DNA from: Apis mellifera
Taxonomy: Eukaryota; Arthropoda; Insecta; Hymenoptera; Apidae
DNA: 64,000 nt
NCBI RefSeq assembly: GCF_003254395.2
Contig: NC_037647.1
Span: forward strand, 6,980,876 to 7,044,875
Direction of reading: 5' to 3'
The notes below the pieces were generated by a model. That model saw nothing but the letters and a program-made list of their open reading frames with translations. It had not been told where the DNA came from and did no database searches. Numbering within the stretch: the stretch's first letter is position 1; every line of letters begins with the position of its first letter. Below are positions 1-13,300 of this stretch, piece by piece. Made by a program: the position numbers and the translations under genes.

Positions 1-997
1 CCTATCGCGTGCAGATTCTCGTCGTTGGAACGACGTCTGAATGGCGGAGCACAGAGGTTGAGAAAACTTGGACGCCGGACGTCGAATGGTTGGCAGAAAC
101 GCGTGCACAAACTCGGCTCGTTCGGAGAAACGGCTCTTATTGTCGAGAAACGCGAGGTGTATGGCGTCTATGGCACGATTGCGTTCGTTGTTCGTTCGTC
201 ATCGTGAGTGAAAATGAAACGCGTCACGCGTGCGAAGAGATAATAATAGGGGAGGGAAAAGGAAGCGCGAGTTTTGTATACAGCGTGTTTCGTCGATTTC
301 TTCTTTAACCCTTTGACAAATCTTGCAAGTGTCCCGAAGGATTTGGATGAGGATTTAGGGGAAACGGTATGTTGAGTGTATCGTGGTGTTCGTTCCCCTC
401 AAGAGTTCAACACTAGCGTTCTAATAGTCCAACTCATCATCCCGTATAATCCAATAAGACAGATCGTTGAGATAGAACGTTGAGAAAGTGGGATCTTTGA
501 GATCTCTCTTTCTCTCTCTCTCTCTATGCAGAAAATTGCAAAACATCTTCCTACATTTTCCTCGGGCAAGCGTCGAAAGGATTATTGTTATCGTGCATTT
601 CAATGCGGTAAAGTCTTGGAACGATATTTTGGGGGGAAAGAGAAAAGGGAAAATTCCGAGAAAACATCCGTGAAAAATAAAGGGAATGCACAAGTACAAC
701 GAGAGATGAAATTTTTTCAACAAAAAATGAAATTTGTCGATTAATTTATTTTTCTTTTTCCCCCCAATAAATTCGAATTGCAAATTTCGCATCCGTCGTA
801 ATAGACAGAAGAAAGAGAAAAAAAAGAGAAAATTACGCGAGCGTTAATTGAAACGAGAGGGTTGGGGAAAGGCAAGGAGGCTTCGTAATTGGCAAATAAA
901 TTTCCCATCCTAACGAACTGACCCAGATTTACCAGCAACGCGACGGTGCAACGACGAAGATAAACGGGCAAATGACCAAGTTTCTCTCTGTACTTAC
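1..997 (-). other. Sulf1 intron 3 (5' part; continues off the window)
   Basis: It starts with donor GTAAGT at 997-992 and no acceptor partner is visible before the left edge. I see no family-like coding exon in it. It holds a CT run at 503-525 and a short inverted repeat near 20-35 (7-bp arms, 2-bp spacer). The open frames here are short, run both ways and look like chance. Confidence 0.75.
503..525. repeat. CT dinucleotide microsatellite
   Basis: CT repeats with one TTT interruption, in Sulf1 intron 3. Confidence 0.85.
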
Positions 998-1319
998 TGG
1001 TGAGTGGTGACGTTGAAGAAGAGATGCGAGAATTGGGGTGCCGAATCCTCCGGGCCGTGGGGCGCCGGGAAGCTCGCGACCAGCATCACCGGCTTCCGTG
1101 CGAAATTGTGTTTACTTTGGCGTAGAAAAGTCACGCTGTCGTTCGCTATCAGGTCCGGGTAATAGTCCTTGCTGTACTCGAACCCGTGCTTTATCTTCTT
1201 CCCGTTCATGTTCACGCTGTAGTTGTAGTACCGTGAATTCATTATGAGACCTCCCCATTCCCGCCATCCGGGCGGTATGTACGATCCGTTGTACTTGTTC
1301 AGATACTTGCCGAAGTAAC
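998..1319 (-). CDS. Sulf1: Sulf1 coding exon 3: second sulfatase signature and substrate-site loop
   Basis: The acceptor is CCAG at 1320-1321 and the donor GTAAGT at 992-997. The exon is 322 nt and ends in phase 2, so the last codon (CA plus one base, expected His or Gln) is completed in an exon outside the window. It encodes Gly168 to His274. YFGKYLNKYNGSYIPPGWRE carries the active-site Lys of signature 2, and SFPAPHGPEDSAPQFSHLFF is a highly conserved Sulf stretch containing an active-site His. Four NxS/T sites (N178, N200, N227, N270) suit a secreted glycoprotein. About 15.1 kb separates it from exon 2. Confidence 0.95.
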
Positions 1320-4300
1320 CTGGAACGTGTGTTCGTGATAAAGTGAATTACACTCTGCTGCGGAAAGCCGAGGCTAGGGAAGCTCGAATCGACCCCTCGA
1401 TATTCCACGATTCGAACGATAGAATCGTATAAAATATCATCGATTCGATTAATTTTTATAATGGTATCGCGCAAAATTCTGAAGAGTCGAGAAGTAATCG
1501 GGTGGTATTTTTATAATTAAAAGATTGTTTACAAGAAATAATTTAATCCGTTAATTTTTATCTTGAACGTATCGATCAATAAAGAGAAAAATGAGAAATA
1601 AAAATTCTGGAAACTTTTATGAAACTGAAAAAATGTATTTGCATCCTAATACATTCGATGTAAACGATGTGAATGCCGTATGCGTCATGGAGATTTCTAT
1701 GGATATTTTATGGTGAATGATGCATACAGTCGCGTCATGAATTTTTCCAAGAAATATGAAATGCGTTTCTACGTATCTGGCTTTTCTCTTCCATTCTCTC
1801 CCATTCAGTAATAATTTCGCGTTTTTATAACTGTTTTTTATATTTATCAAAAGTCAATATCCACCGTCGAGAGGAGTCCGTACGATTTTTTTTTCTCTTT
1901 TTTCCCTAACGCGGCGCATTGAACGCGTTAAATCTATTCACACACTATTCTTTCGATTAGTACGCTCTTTGTTTCCCCTGTCACACGTATATGTACTTAT
2001 AAGCCCGTACTCGGTTTGTCTCAATAGGATCGAGGGCGTTCGGCAAAAAAAGGCACCGAATCAGAGTGTTGCCGTCGTGGTGAGTAATGATCACGAGGCG
2101 TGGCAGGGCTCGTTTCAACCGGGCTTAATAAAAGAAATATCTCTAGCAGAGGCCGGCTATCGCAATAGTAATTAATGTGCTATGGACACGCTCGGTTCGT
2201 CGCAGGAACTGACTCATGTAACAGATCGATTACCCCGGCTTGCTTTTTGCTCCCGTTTTTCCAACCCCCCCCCCCTCTCCTTCGAATACTCTAATCAACG
2301 ATTAACTCTTCGCGGAATCTATCACTTCGATTAATTCGCTTTTTAAGATGTTCGCGAACCGATTACTCGTTCGCCTCGAGGAAACGTAACGTAATGATGA
2401 AAATTCCCTCCCACGATTCACGTTTCTCAACTTGGTGATTTCCAAGGGAATTTTCCTCCCGCGATAAATCAAAAAGGCAATCCCATTTTCCGGGCCAACC
2501 CCTCGATGCACACAGGCAAGGCGCATCGGTCTTCTCGGATTCATCTCGGGGGCACCGTTTGAATTATTCATACGGGGCACCATCAAATAATTAATTCAAA
2601 AGTACCACGCCGTCCCTTTCGTTGGTAGCCGCGGCAGCGTTTACATACCTGTACCCACCGTCGCTATCGAACAGCGTACGAGGGGGAAAGGGGGGGCTTA
2701 TTTATAACAGTTGCACGAGGAGGGGAAGGGAAGGGAGGCCGATTCGGTTTGGACGGAACGGGGCAACTTTTTGCGTGGCGGGCGAGGACCACCTCGAGAC
2801 CAGGGGCCAATCGCATTACTCTCGTTTTGCGTTAACCGATGACGTCTCAATAAAGGGCCGCCTTTCTCGATGCTAAATATAAAGGACGGTAAATCTCGGT
2901 TGGATGGGTGGCTTGCGGCCACATCGAGGGCGAAAATTCGTCCTTATCCGGGACGCGTATATACGGGTCAGTGGACGAGTCGTTAACGTCGCGAATCCTC
3001 TTTGAAATCCTCTCGCAATTAGACTCGTGTCTCGCCTCCTTCCCTTAACAACGGGACTTTTTAATGAAATTTTCGGCTCCTTTCCGAGTGATAGAGTTTC
3101 TCGGAACTCGTCTCCCTTTCCCAAAGAAATTTGAACAGCTCGTCGTTTTGTATCTAAAAAAAAAAAGAAAAGGGAGGAAGAGAAGACTTGGATAGGTCGA
3201 AAGAGGGAAAAGGAAGAACATTTCAATTTTAAATGTCAGGGATGGTTTTAAAAATGAGTCGAGCGGCGATCACGCGAGCTGACGTTTCCTGCGATGTGTC
3301 GGGAGAGAGAGAAAGAAAGAGAGAGAAGGAGTTCGGAGCGGATGTTCGACCTGATTTCTTCTGCGATGGGATGCTAGCGAAGTGGAGGAGAGAAAAAAAG
3401 TAGTTGCGGATTAATTAGCGACGTAGTTTGAAGAAATTCGCTCGATTCGTCCGCGGCCAGATATTATCTGGCTCGCTTTTCTTTTCTTTTTTTTTCTTTT
3501 TCTCTCTTTCAAAGGGAGACACCACCATAGTTTCTTCTCACGGAACTGGTTTAAAGGAACGAAAAATTTGCATAAATGACCTGGTCGCTTTAACGTGGTG
3601 TTGGTGTGGGCCGTGTTTAAAATTACGCTTTAATTATTGATAATTCGAAATTCATTAGCTAGTACCGTGCCGTGAATACATTAAGAGCTTGCTCTTTTCG
3701 GCAAACGAATTTGATCAACGCGGGCTGCTATCTTCGAACACGAAGCGCGAAACTTTCTTGCTTTAACGGCAGATGTAATGTGGCGTGTAATCTATCATCG
3801 ATAAGTAGAAAAAAAAAAGAATGAAAGATTTACGATCTTGAATTAAATACACACGCGCACACAGTGTAGTTATATGGATTATTCTTCGTCTATATTTCCG
3901 AGGCTAGGAGAACGCTTACGTCTCTAAGGTCGTTGCCTTCGCATGACACTGACTTAGGTCCAACCTAAAAATACCTGGATACACTGGGGCAGCCGTAAAT
4001 ATCAATTAGATTGTTATCGTGCGATGCACATGCGAGGAACGTTGATCACAATAATGATCGGCCAACTGGTAACCAAGTTTAATTGCCCCTTCGTCATTTC
4101 AATTAATCAATGTCCCGCCATACTCTGCTATTTCTTATTCCATCGCTTCTTAAAAATGCGCATACCTCGAAAACCCGCAATTGCTTCTCCATCTTCGTAT
4201 TCCCATCTCGATATTCATCTCCCTCTCTCCCTCCCTCCCTCCCTCTCTCTTCCTCTCTCTTTCTCCGTATTTTTAAATCATCGCTAATCTTCGTATGAAA

Positions 4301-7300
4301 CGAATACCGAATATCCAATTGGTGACCGCAATCCACGGCAAAGCCATCTTTCATTTCGACGTTTTGGCTCGCGATAAGTCAGGGCCAGGCAAGGTTTGGC
4401 CGCAGCTTTCATTCCACGAAAACGAGTAACATCAGAAAATAAGATTTGGTCCCCGTGGTTTTCTGCCTCGATAGATATCCCCCGTTTCGTGAATTTTTCG
4501 CCTGGCCCATATTCCCGCCTACAACACGTGTGTATATATATGTGTGTGTGTATATCTATCCGTTGCATCGACGATCGCTCCACCATTCTCCGGATATTCG
4601 TTTTGTTTGAAAGAAGAGAGAGAGAGAGAGAGAAAGGAGAATGCGGAGCCACGACTGGCGCCAGGATATCACGGTTCCTCCGGCTCGTCCTTTTGTCCCG
4701 CTTTGTCGGACGGACCGATCGACCGGCTCGGCCGACTACGTACCGGCTTTTTACGATCGAACGCCATCGAGACTCGTCTCGACTATTATTTTTGCATTTT
4801 TACCCGCGCTTTCGTTGCAACAACGGCAAGCATTGGTCCGCCAATTCGAGAAGCAACAGGTAACGTTGCGTCATCCCTCGAATTGGCCTACTTTCTTCTC
4901 TCTTTCTCTCGTATTTTTGGCGTAGACCGTAGTTTTGATCGTTTCTTACGTTAGGAGAAAATGGTTGAAGTAATTCCAAGATATTGTTGAGATTATCATG
5001 ATGCAAGATATCAAGATCAATTATATTCGAATCAGTTGATTAAATTTAGTTCAATCAAAGGATATTTTAAATCAGTAATATTGTTGCAAACAATATTCTA
5101 CGATATATCGTGTAATTTGTATTAAACTTTAAACCATTATGGCTTCGAACGTAAGAATATTTAGTCAATGGATGAAAGACTATTGAAAGCAGGGAAGTTT
5201 GCTCTTTAAAACGTATTTTTGTTTATCCCGATACGACTTCCGGTTCCCAAGATATCGACGTGTAAAGAAAAGACAATTTTTGAACACGTACGTTAAACCC
5301 GATTGATCCTATTAAAATTAGGTAAATTTTAAACCGTTATAACTCCGAAGATAATGAGTTCCTATCAACGAACGAACGATCGTTAGAAGCGTGCAACTTT
5401 ACCCTTTGAAACGCCTTTTCGTTTATCTCGATACGACTTCCGGTTGCCGAGATATCGTCGTGTAAAGAGAATGGTAATTTTTAATCGTTTATTGTCTCCG
5501 TCCTTGTCCCTTACTCGTAGCGCTGACCTATCCCAAACTGCAGACAAGTGACACAGTCGCGATTCCTGGAAAAGCGTAGTACGCGATTCTTGGAAGAACA
5601 TAGTACGCATTTCCAGGAAAAATATAGAACACTGGGTTGCGGGCCCATTCATAATTTCTACATCCGTCTTCTAGCTCTTATATCTCGGCTACGGATTGAG
5701 ATATCGCGATAATTCAAAAAAGTGACTTCGATAGCATGATTTTCTCTATATTTTGTGCAATTTTTGATAAAAGAATTTCAGTTTTTTTTTCGCGATAAAA
5801 AGTTAAAGTTTGAATATAATGATGATAATACAAAGCATATAGCGACATTATTTGTTTCAAATAACATTTTTTTTTTTGCTTTTTAAAACATCCAATTTCT
5901 AGCATATTTTTGCTCTTCTCGAAACGTATTTGTAATATCGTAAAAAAAAAAAAGAAACAAAGAATATTTGATACAGAAATACTTTTACAATCAATTTCGA
6001 AAACACGAAAATTTTCATTTACCATGCAATGGTTTCATAATAAAACTACGAGTGTCTATATATCACTGATACTTACAAAACCTGAGGGTATAAAGCTTCT
6101 TTCTCCAACTTGAAGCTTGAAGAAGTTCGTAGCACGTTTGTCGTCATCATTTCGAATTCCCGAAGTCACGAAAGCTGATCCGCGCACATACTCTACGTAC
6201 CCCCGATTAGCAAACGGCGGAATTAGACAAGGGTGAGCTGCACGCGACTTGTGTTCGGGTGGATCATCGCATCGCGATGAACCAAATCGTTAATGGTCCT
6301 CCTTCTCCCGATTATTTCGCTCTGTTTCGTGCACCCGTGGTATTAACCCCCTTTTCATCGCGGCTTCCGTTCGCGTGCCGCCCGATTTCTACGATTTTCG
6401 TAAACGTCGCCCGCCACGATTTAAGGGTGCATCGCATGCACCGAGAGCTGGGCTCGATAACGAGCCGAGTCGACCCCGATTCGTTGCGGTCGAATATTTC
6501 GCGATGATCCGGATAGAAACGGAGGAGGAGACGGATCGAGATGGATCGGATGGACACGCGAGGTATTCGCTGGGATAGCGATCATCCTCGAGAAACGATG
6601 AATCGCAAAATTCTAGGAAACGGTCGGTCGGGATGAAACCAGTCGGGATGCTTTCTTCGAACTGTTCGCTTTTCGATCTCGTTCTCTCGGGCAAATACAT
6701 ATGTATATGTATCCACACTGTGATGCATAGATGCATCGTTATTATTCGGATTTTCTTCCAAGTCCGTTCTTCTCGAAAAAAAAGGGAAAAAGAGAGAAGC
6801 GCTAGGATGCAATTTCCCCCCTCCTTTTCTCGATACATAATTCTACTTTTTCCTCGTTGGATTGTCTCGCTTAATAAGCGCCCCCCTCCTCGCAAGGCAT
6901 TAATCATAAGGAACGCCCTCCGGACAACATTTATGGTAGCTACATTGGTCTCGCGTTGATACCGTCATTACGCAGTTATCATGATTATGCAAATAATAGG
7001 GACCGATTTGTCTTATTACAAACGGTACAAACGTCTCCACTCCACGTCGCGTCTTCTTCCTCGTTTATTCTCGATTGTTCATTTCTTAAACGAGACACGA
7101 GACTAGAGAGATAGATCCCCTTCCCTTATTAGCAGTTCACAACTACTCTCGTGTTGCGAGATCCGTTTAAATCCGTTCAACAAAGTAGAGACGGCTAATC
7201 GAGGGTACGAGTAAACGCATTGTCCTCGCGTCTCTCAAGTATTCCTGTACGAACTTGTACGGGGATCTGAATGGTCACATCAGAATCGCGTATATATTTC

Positions 7301-10300
7301 TATCAGAGATAGTGGGAACAATGTCTATTGAAGAGAATTCTTGACGGGTGTGTAAAGTTTATTCTTCTCCATATTTCTTTATTCCCTTCCCAGCGTGTAA
7401 AACAAACGCGATGAATCTTCCTCCCGGTGGTGGAATCCCAGAGGAGAGAGAGAGAGGAGGAGGGGGCGAGGCGCGAAGAAGTTCACGTCCCGAAAAGACA
7501 CCGTGACCGTTGCGTGCGAGGCTTAAGGTGTCGTTCGTTTCCACCCAATCACGGACACCGTCGCACGTCTTTTGACGACGGCCCCAGAAAGGGTCGCAAA
7601 AGTCCAATGAATGCACCGATCCGCAGAGCTGCACCTGCATCTGTGGGGGCCCTTTTGTGCGCCTCGCGATGTGTGCGACCCTCGTGTATCTTGCTTGCGG
7701 GTTAGTCCAACTCGTCTTCGACCTCGCTTCCTCCCTCTCTCTCTATCCATTTCCCTTTCTTTCTTCTCACCCCCGCCCTCGTTTCCCTCCTCAACGTGTC
7801 GCTCCTCTTTCCTTCGTCCTCCACGCGAGCACTCGAAAAACTGGCGGCGCCTCCTCTCCTCTCCTCTCCTCTCCTCTCTCTCTTCCTCTCTCGAGCCGCG
7901 ACGCAGCCACGAACAATGCTCTTCCACGTTGGTCCGCCGCGATTTAAATTTAGATAATCTCACCTGCAAGCGAAACCGTGGCAGAAGCTACGTGCCACGA
8001 AGCACGCGCGACCTTTTCACAGCCGAAACAGGCGGGGAGAGGAGCGAAGAATTCCATCCCCATCGGAGGTTGATGGGCTCGCGTCACTTCAAACGCGTTC
8101 CACCCGTGGAAACGCTGAATTCCAACTACCGACCGATGATTAGCGCGAAATTCTCCCCATTGTAAATCTCTCTCTTTATTGATACTTGTCTTTTACGGTT
8201 AACGCCGGTTAGTTAGCCGAGTTGGCCACGGCAAATGAATTCCTCGTACGATTACCAAAGTTAAACCGCGTGAAGCGTGGTTAGTACTTCAATGACCGGC
8301 GAGCGCGAGGAACTTCGTATGCTGTTAACATCTACTGGTTCAGAGGCCATTTATGGCCCAACTTGCTTAACGAACTCGAGGGAAATATTCTAATATTAGA
8401 AGTTAACCACGCCGTCCCCTCCCTCCTCTCTCTCTCTCTACGCGTCTCCGTGTCTCTTTAATATTCGGTACGTACCTCTCGACGCATCCCTCGTCCTTTT
8501 TCAACGCGTTACGTCACGTGCACCACGTCCATGCAGATGGGATTCAATGGCTGGCACGAGATACTCGGCCAAACTCGGCAAGAGTAACGACCGCGTCAGC
8601 AACGAGCAACAACAACAACAACAACGGCAAACCTGGCTAAATCCCGATAACGCTGCTCCCGAGGAGGACCGCTCACCAACGGTCCACTCCACTTTCCTAT
8701 CTCTCTCTCCACGTTGTTAACGCGGTTGAATAGAGCCGCGTGTCATAGAGATATCGTCTTCCGTGCGAGGCCTTGCTCCTCGAAAATACTCCCTTTCGAA
8801 TAGAGGAGAAGTTTATTAACCGAGGTTTAAAAATTTACTTTCCATTCCATCGGTGAAACTCTTTTACGTATTATGAGAAATCTGTTTCCAATATATGGAT
8901 GTATTTTTTTTCCTTGTCTGGTGGATATGATAGAACGGCGTGTTTGCGCCGAGGCGAGGCACGGAATTTGCAGAAATTATTGGGAGTCGGGTACGCACGT
9001 ATCTGGGCGAATTATGAGACGGGTTACGGAGGAGCGACTCGATGTATCGTTTACCGGCATCTATTCGAGACTCGGCTATACGCCTCCTCCCTCGTATCTC
9101 CTATCCCTTTGGCGAGATTCGCGGGAATAACCTATTCGATTCCCATATACGACATCCCGGAACCGTACGGGGGGATTCGTATTATCAAAGGATAGGCTTC
9201 GAGCAAGTGTTGCTGGTCGATGAAAAAACGTACGAACAATCGTGTTGGTGGCGATAGAAGACGCGTTCTTTAGTGAATCGAGGAATCCAACGGAGAACAG
9301 GTAGCGTACAGGTTTTGGTTTCTTTCTCTTTGATTCGTTATTTCGTTTGTTCGGTGCACGATTTCCCATCGGGTGCAATAACGAGTTTTATTGGAACGGG
9401 ATTGTAGAAGAAACAGGGGCGTGACGAGAGTCTTTTCTTAAATCGACTGTTCGAATCGTCTCATGAATATGTGAACGTCATGAATATATATTATTACCGA
9501 TCGAATCGTCTTAAGATACTATCGCATATTCCATTTTCATCGTTTCCATTTATTTCAAACTATCTATTTTAAAAATTACCATCGTAAAATCGCGTATTCG
9601 CGTCGTATATTTTATATATGTGGAATCAATATCACGGATTTTTTTCAACAGAGCTCCGGAATTTCCAATTGTTCCTTTTTAAACGCATAACGACGCGCAT
9701 ATTTGTCGAATCGTTCGAAACAAATCGTCCACGGAAACGGTTCACGGTTCAGCGAGTTTTCAAACCTTTCGCTAGACCTTTCAAGAAACACGCGAGCAAC
9801 GTGATAAAATGTAAGACTCGCTAATTGTCAAGAATGTTTTCACGACACACGGCCGCCCGGAAAAACACATCCCTCGGGCCAAAGAGAAATTCCTGGAAGC
9901 CGTAAAACGCGATACAACGATTCGTTCTAACCGAGAAAAACTTAATAACCATACCATTCGTCGAGAGCACTCACCGATGAAACACTTTTAAAAAAAACGT
10001 CTCGTTCCCCGTATACACACACACACACACACACACACACGCATCTATATATATATACACACCTTGCGCATTCGATTCGCAGTTTCTTCACGTTGGAAAG
10101 CGCTCCATTGCACGTCAAACCTGAGAACCAGAGCTAGTCGCACACGGGTCGCGTGATATCCTTTCCGAGAATCCGTGACCGGGATCCAGGTGCGACGAAC
10201 GGCTAATAAATATAACACGTCGGTCGCGGCTTCGTGTTCGATTTGCATAAGGCAGATCCGAGGGAGAGGGCAGGCGTAGAAAAATGAAGGGAACATCGTG

Positions 10301-13300
10301 ATGCGGCTCATCCATTAATATCTATCTCGCCTTCTATTAAGATATCGAAACTTTTACACGTGTAATTCGTATCGATAATAATTATACGATAGATTAAGAG
10401 GAAAGATTTTCTTTTTTCCTTTTATCGTTCTTATTCGAAGAATTTTGGAGCTTGGAATGATAAAAATTGGAAGAATCTTTCGAAGAGAAAAACGATAAAT
10501 TTCTAATTATATTACGTTAAAGGATTCGAGGAGCGCATTTTTTTTGCGTTCGTCGAAATTGTTGCGATTTTGTCGCGAGAATTCGTTTTACGGTATTCGA
10601 TATTTCGAATGAACAACAGGTTGAACGTAAGGTGCGCCACTTCGAGGCGTGTTTCCCTCGCTCGTTCTCACTTTCAACACTTTCGAACCGAGTCGATTCG
10701 AGTCCTTTGGTTTATCCTACGCCTCGGATCTGCTCTATACCTGGCGCGTGTGTGGCCTTATCATTATACCCGGCGGCCGGCAAAGGGCATCGTAAAGTGA
10801 AAAAAACAGCGTGTAAAGACGCTGTCGAAACCTTCTCTCCCGTGTTTATTCGTGAAACAATCCTTCTAGAAAAAAGAATACAAGATTTAACAGATTTTTA
10901 TCGACCCACGGAACAACGTTTCTCTCTTTGAAACGTGGTCGTAATTTATCCTTCCGCGGGGATGCTTTCGAAATGTTTCGAAACGTAACAAAAGAGCAGC
11001 GCCACGTGCTGAACCATCCTCGAATTCGAAGAAGAATTCCCGCACCGTGGTGGAGAAGATCGGAGTGTGCATGGAGCATGCATTGAAGAGATCTCAGGGT
11101 CAACTTCGTCTCTTCGAAAGGAATGTCACGGTTTTTTTCACCTACGGTGGAGGGTGAAAGCCGCGTTTGAGAGAAGTTCACCGCTCTTGCTGTTCACGCG
11201 CAAGGACATCCACGAGCTCTCTTCCATATAATAACCAAAGAATCCTTACAAAATTGTCTCTTTTCTCAAATCAAACTGCATCGTCTGGTCTGTCATCGAG
11301 CCACGATTGTTCGTAATATCGATCACCAAATGATTCGTTGAAAAAAGAATCTTGAAAAATCGTAGATAAGCAAAATGCTAGAAGGATCGACCTAAGGTAC
11401 ACCTCTAGGGGTTTATCGTTCAATCACCGGGATCGATACGAAAGCGGTTCACGGCACATTGTTTTTATATTCGCCGACACCGAGCACCCACAAGTCGAAC
11501 AATCGAAGGCAATACCGTTGCCTTGGCTACGCCTCCCGCATTTGTACTTCCTATCGCGGCATAATGCGGCGCTCGTACGGAACACCTTTAATAAAGACGC
11601 GGAATCGATTGTCGGTGGGGAGGGACGAAGGTCGTGTCGCGTGGGTCTCGTGATCGCGAATCTCCTCCCCCTTCTCCTTCCCCTTCCCTTCCTTCTCTTT
11701 CTCTCTTTCTCTCTTTCTCCCGTTGAAATTCGACCTTCGAGGGAGGCTACGAGACTCGAAGAATCGAATAACACGACGAAACGAACTGGGAGAAACGCAA
11801 CCGGTACCTCGGCCTCTCCTCTCCTTTCCAACCTTAACCTTTATGCCTTATGCGAGTATACTCGAGTGCAAAACTCTCCAACGTTATTAAAACAACTCTC
11901 TGAGCAACTCTCGTATCTTCCATGAAATATCTTCTTTGTTATTTTTCTTCTTCCTTCTTTCTTTCTTTTCTCATTTAACACACTTGTCTTCTGCAACTCC
12001 ATATTCCAAAAGCTCAGAAAAGATACACGTCTTCCGCAACTCGATATTCCAAAAGCTCAGAAAAGATATAAAAATATCGTCGGAATTCGAATCTTGATAA
12101 AGATGGACCTCTTCTTTAATACACGTTGAATAAATACACGATGTATCACGCGCTCGTGCCAAGATGCACGCCGCAAATTTTCTCGCGGGAGAAACGTGTG
12201 GAGGAGGGAGGCCTAGTTCTCGGACCTAATTAGCATCGGCAAATTCAGGCCTAGTTTCACGCCCGTCGGACAACGACGCGGGGGTCTCGAACGCGGCCTA
12301 AAGGTGAGGTCGGCCTAACGTATGCGCGCGTGACAAGATCCTCTTGCGAAGATAGCGAGGAAAATTTGTCGCCCGGCCCGCCAGCCTCGGTATTCTGGTC
12401 AGGGACACTCGGAACGCAAGCAACAGACGGCGATAACGAAACCAGTTCTCTTTCTATCTGGTGGCGTGTTTTCTCTTCGGTGGCGGCGATCGGCAGGCAC
12501 GCTCGTCGCGGCTCATGCCTCGTAATTATTCCTAGGGGCCTATTGGCGAACCCACCCTGAAAGGGAGAGAAGGAGAGAGGAGTCTTCTCTCCTTTTCCTC
12601 CTCCTTCGTTTCTCTTTTCTCGTTTCGTCTTCGCGATTCTGCGTGGAGGAAAGTAAGAAGATTCTCTTTCGATGAAAATAACAGGTTCTTAATTTTCGAA
12701 GAGAGAGAGAGAAAAGGAAGGAGAAAAACAGGAACAAACCGGATCGAGGGTTTGTTTAATGCCCGCGTAATTTGAACTCGTTTCATTGAAAATGGATAGC
12801 TGTGTCCACGGGAGGGTATCTCGTGCGGTGTGCATCTGACGGGAGTAAATTGATTAATTCTCCCGCTTTTTCCCCGTGCTACCGGAATGTAACAGAGTCA
12901 GCAATGTTTCTATCCTCGGGAGAGTCAACAGTGTCTCCGTTGTGCGCATCGTTTCGCAAGCTTATCGAGATCTCGAAGAGGAGATCCACCGGGAAGAAAA
13001 TAATCGTGCGGATAATTAATGGAGGCGAGAGGAGACTCTCGTTTTAACCACGGTGGATTACGGAAGCGTGGACCTATGCGTGGCGAAATTTTTGGAAGGT
13101 CGCCAATATCCCTTGGCGGATGTGGACAGTGCTTAAAAGACTGTGAAACCTGGCCGCTTTCAGGGTGCAACGTCCTACCTTCTCGAATATGGTCGTACGC
13201 GGAGAGAAGAAGCTGGTAACGTGGAGAGGAAGGCAGGCAGGATGGAACAAGAGGAAAATACGGAGGGAGGACGAGAGGAGTGTGATCGTGTCGGACGCTG

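Noticed and set aside
306..320. TTAACCCTTTGAC considered as a second piggyBac-type terminus
   Set aside because: No inverted partner was found within several kilobases.
2680..2740. G-rich patch considered as a G-quadruplex
   Set aside because: The G runs are split by an about 27-base loop, and the right half has only three runs of three or more, so the standard four-run pattern is not met cleanly.
6389..6907. 172-codon open frame on the minus strand
   Set aside because: No conserved motif; in high-CpG DNA with few TAA/TAG codons, such frames arise by chance on both strands.
7611..8165. 184-codon open frame on the plus strand
   Set aside because: Its Ser/Pro/Arg-rich translation comes from CT-rich simple sequence, and an equally long frame runs on the opposite strand.
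8547..8720. 57-codon open frame on the plus strand with six Gln (CAA repeat)
   Set aside because: The frame is short and low-complexity, lies inside the Sulf1 intron, and has no splice or promoter evidence. It could be revisited with RNA-seq.
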